NCBI RefSeq assembly: GCF_014174515.1 | Contig: NZ_JACJUG010000003.1 | Span: 233,959 to 297,958 of the forward strand | From: Mitsuaria sp. WAJ17 | Lineage (GTDB): Bacteria > Pseudomonadota > Gammaproteobacteria > Burkholderiales > Burkholderiaceae_C | Direction: 5' to 3' | Length of the DNA stretch: 64,000 bases | Part shown: positions 59,926-64,000 of the stretch, piece after piece | Layout: each line of letters starts with the position of its first letter | How positions within the stretch are numbered: the stretch's first letter is position 1 | Notes under the pieces: generated by a model | Told to the model about the DNA's origin: nothing | The model's database searches: none | What the model saw: only the letters and a program-made list of their open reading frames with translations | Program-made: the position numbers and the translations under genes

Positions 59926-61719
59926 ATGAACAGTGCATCCAAGAGTGAATCCGCTGCTGTGGCCCAGCCGGCGGGGCGCCTGGAATGGCGGCCCCTGCTG
60001 CGCTGGCTGCAGGAGGACGGCGTCATCGATGCTGAGGCGGCCCAGCGCGTGGAGCAGCGCTTCGGTGCCGGGGACAGCGCGCAGCACCCGCTGCTGCGCC
60101 TGGCCGGCGCCGGACTGCACCGCCAGTCCAATGGCAAGCTGCTGGACGTGGAGGCGCTGACCGCCTGGCTGGCCGAGCGTGCACGCCTGCCCTATCTGCG
60201 CATCGATCCACTCAAGGTGGACGTAGGGCGGGTGTCCGACGTGATGTCGGTCAGCTATGCCGAGGCCAAGCGCTGCCTGCCCATCCAGTTCGGGCTGCTG
60301 GACATCACCATCGCCACCAGCGAACCCTTCGACACCGGCTGGGTGGCTCAGATCGAGTCGCACACGCGCAAGCAGATCAAGCTGGTTGTCGCCAGCCCCA
60401 ATGAGATCTCGCGCTACACCACCGAGTTCTTCACCCTGGCCAAGTCCGTGCGGGAGGCCGCGAAGTCGGGCGCCGTGGCCCCGTCCGCCAGCTTCGAGCA
60501 ACTGGTCGAGCTGGGACGCTCCAACCGGCAGCTCGATGCCAACGACCAGGGCATCGTGCAGGTGGTCGATTGGCTCTGGCAGTATGCCTTCGACCAGCGT
60601 GCCAGCGACATTCATCTGGAGCCGCGGCGGGAGATCGGCCTGATCCGCTTCCGCATTGACGGCGTGCTGCACACTGTCTATCAGCTGCCTCCACCGGTGC
60701 TCGGCGCCATGACCTCGCGCATCAAGCTGCTGGGGCGCATGGACGTCGTGGAGCGGCGCCGACCGCTGGACGGTCGCATCAAGACGCGCAACCCCTTGGG
60801 CGAGGAGGTGGAAATGCGTCTCTCGACCCTGCCCACGGCATTCGGCGAGAAGATGGTGATGCGCATCTTCGACCCGGACAACGCCGTCAAGGACCTCAGC
60901 GAGCTGGGTTTTTCCCGGCACGACTCCGATCGCTGGAACAAGCTGGTGGCCAAGCCGCACGGCATCATTCTGGTTACCGGCCCGACGGGCAGCGGCAAGA
61001 CCACGACCCTCTATTCCACCCTCAAGCGCCTGGCCACGGACGAGGTCAACGTCTGCACCATCGAGGACCCCATCGAGATGATCGAGCCGGCCTTCAACCA
61101 GACCCAGGTGCAGACCGCCATCGATTTTGGCTTTGCCGAGGGGCTGCGGGCCCTCATGCGCCAGGATCCGGACATCATCATGGTCGGCGAGATCCGCGAC
61201 CTGGAGACGGCCGAGATGGCGGTCCAGGCCTCGCTGACGGGCCACCTGGTCTTCAGCACCTTGCACACCAACGACTCGGTGTCCGCCGTCACGCGGCTGC
61301 TGGACCTCGGGGTGCCGGCCTATCTGATCAACGCCACGGTGATCGGCGTCCTGGCGCAGCGCCTGGTCCGCACGCTGTGCGAGCACTGCAAGCAGCCCGA
61401 TGAGAGCGTCACTGCCGAGACCCTCAACGAAACCCTCAGGCCCTGGCGGATGAACGGCACGGTGCATGCCTACAAGCCGGTCGGCTGCCTGGAATGCCGC
61501 AACACCGGCTATCGCGGCCGTGCGGGCCTCTATGAGCTGCTGATGCTCAGCGAGGGTGTTCGCAAGCACCTGCACGCCCAGGCCGACATGCCGGCCATGC
61601 GCCGCCAGGCCATGCAGGAAGGGTTGCGCCCCCTGCGCCTGGCCGGTGCCATGAAGGTGGCCGAAGGGCAGACCACGCTGGACGAGGTGCTGCGCAGCAC
61701 TCCGCAGTGGGAGCATTGA
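59926..61719 (+). CDS. GspE/PilB-family type II/IV secretion ATPase
   Basis: A 597-residue AAA-type secretion ATPase. The N-terminal part (about 1-190) has the GspE_N-like domain ending DITIATSEPFDTGWV. The ATPase core has Walker A GPTGSGKTTTLYSTL (about 351-365), the Asp box IEDPIEMIEP, Walker B PDIIMVGEIRDLETA and the His box LTGHLVFSTLHTND. A zinc motif is CEHC (about 486-489) with CLEC about 35 residues later. Such ATPases drive type IV pilus or type II secretion assembly. No pilin, secretin or platform protein is adjacent, so it works with components encoded elsewhere. Confidence 0.93.
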   Translation: MNSASKSESAAVAQPAGRLEWRPLLRWLQEDGVIDAEAAQRVEQRFGAGDSAQHPLLRLAGAGLHRQSNGKLLDVEALTAWLAERARLPYLRIDPLKVDVGRVSDVMSVSYAEAKRCLPIQFGLLDITIATSEPFDTGWVAQIESHTRKQIKLVVASPNEISRYTTEFFTLAKSVREAAKSGAVAPSASFEQLVELGRSNRQLDANDQGIVQVVDWLWQYAFDQRASDIHLEPRREIGLIRFRIDGVLHTVYQLPPPVLGAMTSRIKLLGRMDVVERRRPLDGRIKTRNPLGEEVEMRLSTLPTAFGEKMVMRIFDPDNAVKDLSELGFSRHDSDRWNKLVAKPHGIILVTGPTGSGKTTTLYSTLKRLATDEVNVCTIEDPIEMIEPAFNQTQVQTAIDFGFAEGLRALMRQDPDIIMVGEIRDLETAEMAVQASLTGHLVFSTLHTNDSVSAVTRLLDLGVPAYLINATVIGVLAQRLVRTLCEHCKQPDESVTAETLNETLRPWRMNGTVHAYKPVGCLECRNTGYRGRAGLYELLMLSEGVRKHLHAQADMPAMRRQAMQEGLRPLRLAGAMKVAEGQTTLDEVLRSTPQWEH

Positions 61720-61827
61720 CCCCGTCGTCCGCCCGTTCGCCCATCCTGTTGCGCTTACGTGGAAACCACAGACGGGGAGCGCGGAGCGCTGCCTAGAATC
61801 GTCCGACAACTGCATGAGAGGCGCTCT

Positions 61828-62289
61828 GTGAAGATCAAGAGCCAAAGAGACTTCTGGTCCGGTCTGTTGTTTTTGCTGGTCGGCCTGGCCTTTGCCTGGG
61901 GCGCCACGGAATACAGCTTCGGCTCCTCGGCAAAACCTGGCCCCGGCTACTTCCCCTTCGGCCTGGGCATCCTGCTGGCCCTGCTGGGCGGCCTGGTCCT
62001 TTTCAAGGCGGTGACCATCGAGTCGCCCGACGGAGACCGCATCGGCGCCATTGCCTGGCGCCCGCTGCTGATCATCGTAGGCGCCATCGCGATGTTCGGC
62101 CTGGCGCTGCCCAAGCTGGGGCTGGTGCTCACGTTGCCGCTGCTGATCTTCGTCTCATCGCTGGCTGGTGATGAGTTCCACTGGAGAGACGCACTGATCA
62201 ACGCCGTGGTGCTGACGGTGGGTAGCTGGGTGATCTTTGTCTGGGGACTGAAGCTCACCATCCCTGTCTGGCCTGTGTTCCTGGCTTGA
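61828..62289 (+). CDS. tctB: Tripartite tricarboxylate transporter small membrane subunit
   Basis: A 153-residue protein with four hydrophobic segments: FWSGLLFLLVGLAFAWGATEYSF, then YFPFGLGILLALLGGLVLFKAV, then the two in the second half. This is the TctB layout with the typical GPGYFP motif. It starts at the GTG at 61828 (VKIKSQRDF) with AGAGG upstream. A TAGAAT at 61794-61799 resembles a -10 box. It precedes tctA by 9 bases. A solute-binding TctC is not in the window. Confidence 0.9.
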   Translation: MKIKSQRDFWSGLLFLLVGLAFAWGATEYSFGSSAKPGPGYFPFGLGILLALLGGLVLFKAVTIESPDGDRIGAIAWRPLLIIVGAIAMFGLALPKLGLVLTLPLLIFVSSLAGDEFHWRDALINAVVLTVGSWVIFVWGLKLTIPVWPVFLA

Positions 62290-62298
62290 GGAGTGCCC

Positions 62299-63807
62299 AT
62301 GAGTCTGCTTGACAACCTCCTGCTCGGATTCCAGACCGCGCTGACCTTCCAGAACCTGCTGTACGCCTTCATGGGATGCATGCTGGGCACGCTGATCGGC
62401 GTGCTGCCCGGCTTAGGTCCGGTGGCCACCATCGCGATGCTGCTGCCCTCCATCTATTCGCTGGACGCAACCCCGGCCTTGATCATGCTGGCCGGCATCT
62501 ACTACGGCGCGCAGTACGGTGGATCGACGACGGCCATCCTGATCAACGTCCCGGGCGAATCCAGCTCGGTGGTGACGGCCATCGACGGCTACCAGATGGC
62601 ACGTCAGGGGCGCGCTGGCGCGGCACTGGCTGTGGCGGGTCTGGGCTCCTTCTTCGCGGGCTGCGTGGGCACCATCATCATTGCTGCCTTTGCGCCGCCC
62701 CTTACCGAGATGGCCTTCAAGTTCGGTCCGGCCGAGTACTTCTCGCTGATGGTCCTGGGTCTGATCGGTGCTGTGGTGCTGGCCTCGGGCTCCCTGGTCA
62801 AGGCCATCGCCATGATCGTGCTGGGCCTGCTGCTGGGGCAGATCAACACTGACGTGATCTCGGGAACGCCACGCTTCTCCTTTGACATTCCGGAGCTGTC
62901 AGACGGCATTGGCTTTGTGGTCGTCGCCATGGGCGTCTTCGGCTTCGGCGAGATCATCGCCAACCTTGGCCAGCCTGCCGAACACCGCGAGGTGTTCACC
63001 AAGGAAGTGAAGGGTCTGTGGCCAACTCGCGAGGACTTCAAGGACGCCTGGCCCTCGGTCATTCGCGGTACAGCCTTGGGCTCCGTGCTGGGAGTGTTGC
63101 CTGGCGGCGGTGCGCTGCTGGCTTCGTTTGCTGCCTACACCCTTGAGAAGAAGGTCGTGCGCCGGCCCCGCCATGCCTTTGGCAAGGGGGCCATCCAGGG
63201 CGTGGCTGGGCCCGAGAGCGCCAACAACGCCGGAGCGCAGACCAGCTTCATCCCCATGCTGACACTGGGTATCCCGCCCAATGCCGTGATGGCCCTGATG
63301 GTAGGTGCCATGACGATCAAGGGCATCCAGCCCGGCCCGCAGGTGATGACCAGCAATCCCCAGCTCTTCTGGGGTCTGATTGCCTCGATGTGGGTGGGCA
63401 ACCTGATGCTGGTGGTGTTGAACCTGCCGCTGATCGGGATGTGGATCAAGCTGCTGACCGTGCCCTACCGCTTCCTGTTCCCGGCCATCGTGACCTTCTG
63501 CTGCATTGGCACCTACACGCTGAACAACAACAGCTTCGACGTCTTCCTGACCGCCGGTTTCGCGCTACTGGGCTATGCGTTCTACAAGCTCAGCTGCGAG
63601 CCGGCCCCGCTGCTGCTGGGCTTCATCCTGGGGCCCATGATGGAAGAGAATCTGCGCCGAGCCTTGCTGCTGTCCCGCGGTGACTGGGGCACCTTTGTCA
63701 GCCGGCCGCTGTCTGCCGGCCTGCTAGGTGCGGCCGTACTGCTGGTCCTGGTGGTGATGCTGCCCACCATCCGCAGTAAGCGGGAAGAGGCCTTCCAGGA
63801 AGACTGA
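62299..63807 (+). CDS. tctA: Tripartite tricarboxylate transporter large membrane subunit
   Basis: A 502-residue inner-membrane protein with about 11-12 hydrophobic segments. Family motifs are GCMLGTLIGVLPGLGPVATIAMLLP near residue 30 and YGAQYGGSTTAILINVPGE near 75, with a related repeat in the second half (GTALGSVLGVLPGGGALLASF). TctA carries carboxylates such as citrate or aromatic acids with sodium or protons, using TctB and a periplasmic TctC. The ATG at 62299 has GAGGAG 6 bases upstream. A hairpin follows the stop. Confidence 0.95.
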   Translation: MSLLDNLLLGFQTALTFQNLLYAFMGCMLGTLIGVLPGLGPVATIAMLLPSIYSLDATPALIMLAGIYYGAQYGGSTTAILINVPGESSSVVTAIDGYQMARQGRAGAALAVAGLGSFFAGCVGTIIIAAFAPPLTEMAFKFGPAEYFSLMVLGLIGAVVLASGSLVKAIAMIVLGLLLGQINTDVISGTPRFSFDIPELSDGIGFVVVAMGVFGFGEIIANLGQPAEHREVFTKEVKGLWPTREDFKDAWPSVIRGTALGSVLGVLPGGGALLASFAAYTLEKKVVRRPRHAFGKGAIQGVAGPESANNAGAQTSFIPMLTLGIPPNAVMALMVGAMTIKGIQPGPQVMTSNPQLFWGLIASMWVGNLMLVVLNLPLIGMWIKLLTVPYRFLFPAIVTFCCIGTYTLNNNSFDVFLTAGFALLGYAFYKLSCEPAPLLLGFILGPMMEENLRRALLLSRGDWGTFVSRPLSAGLLGAAVLLVLVVMLPTIRSKREEAFQED

Positions 63808-63850
63808 GCAGCTTCGACCGCCTGATCGCGAAAGAGGTCACGGAAGGCAG

Positions 63851-63874
63851 GAGGAAGGCAGTGAGGCCTTCCTC
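63851..63874 (+). terminator. Terminator-like hairpin after tctA
   Basis: GAGGAAGGC (63851-63859) pairs perfectly with GCCTTCCTC (63866-63874) around a 6-base loop, 43 bases after the stop. The following bases (AGGAATTTCTC) are only partly T-rich. Confidence 0.65.
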
Positions 63875-63894
63875 AGGAATTTCTCTCGAATCTC

Positions 63895-64000
63895 TTGCGC
63901 AGGCCGAAAAAGCTGTGCTACAGTCTAAGGCTTCGCTGCTGATGCAGTGCTTTGAAACGAAGCGCGAACAGAGGCAGTGAAGACGCAAAAGGATTTCGAT
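63895..64000 (+). promoter_or_regulatory. Probable rRNA-operon promoter and leader, cut by window edge
   Basis: TTGCGC (63895-63900) and TACAGT (63919-63924) are separated by 18 bp and form a sigma-70-type promoter. The sequence after it, CTAAGGCTTCGCTGCTGATG, and the AACGAAGCGC a few bases later, resemble 16S rRNA leaders I recall from Burkholderiales. There is no coding frame. The 16S gene itself would lie beyond the window, so this is inference. Confidence 0.45.

Overview
The window is about 64 kb of high-GC chromosome. Gene content and order (rnm/yciO neighbours, Rieske protein divergent from xseB-ispA-dxs, lysR/lysA, thrB-DUF2782/polA, lolCD, tctBA) fit a betaproteobacterium of the order Burkholderiales, most like the Roseateles/Rubrivivax/Leptothrix group. 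This placement comes from gene content, not from a database search. There is no prophage, insertion sequence, CRISPR array or tRNA that I can support.

Layout. Positions 1-10.7 kb are mostly on the minus strand. They hold two BlaI-type repressor/M56 membrane-peptidase cassettes (one cut by the window edge), a small TonB-domain protein, two chemoreceptors, yciO, rnm, recJ and a conserved gene translationally coupled to recJ. Positions 10.7-20 kb hold polyphosphate metabolism (ppk1 and ppx, convergent), an LpxH-like phosphoesterase, a ZIP metal transporter, a universal stress protein, a sulfurtransferase, an EamA exporter and a Rieske oxygenase. Positions 20.3-24.4 kb are an isoprenoid operon (xseB-ispA-dxs) followed by folE2. 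Positions 25-28 kb hold a TonB-dependent receptor facing a very small gene for a double-glycine-leader peptide. Positions 28.3-37.5 kb hold lysR/lysA, ahpC/ahpF, rarD, a sulfur-carrier-like protein with a BNR protein, and a secreted CocE/NonD hydrolase. Positions 37.6-39.9 kb are an accessory-looking pair of genes: a protein of unknown fold and a calpain-family protease. Both carry a Pro-Arg-Gln-Gln-Ala motif near the N-terminus and acidic linkers, and both look like exported effectors. Positions 40-63.8 kb are mainly housekeeping: truC, a YchJ-like protein, uvrD, a POT transporter, phoX, thrB, polA, lolCD, purU, a TatD protein, a GNAT protein, an MscS channel, a DNA-deoxyinosine glycosylase, a spermidine-synthase-like protein, a GspE/PilB ATPase and tctBA. 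The last 100 bases look like the promoter and leader of an rRNA operon.

Most notable points. (1) A calpain-like protease is paired with an unknown protein sharing its N-terminal motif. (2) A 58-residue GG-leader peptide with an ideal ribosome binding site and its own terminator has no exporter nearby. (3) An M56-TonB fusion gene is split by a single in-frame amber codon. (4) The two blaI genes have operators of identical geometry (two 12-bp dyads 25 bp apart, centred 26 bp from the start codon) but different half-sites, with promoters that imply leaderless mRNAs. (5) Tandem 11-bp Pho-box repeats lie before phoX, and a weaker set before ppk1, which links the phosphate genes of the window.
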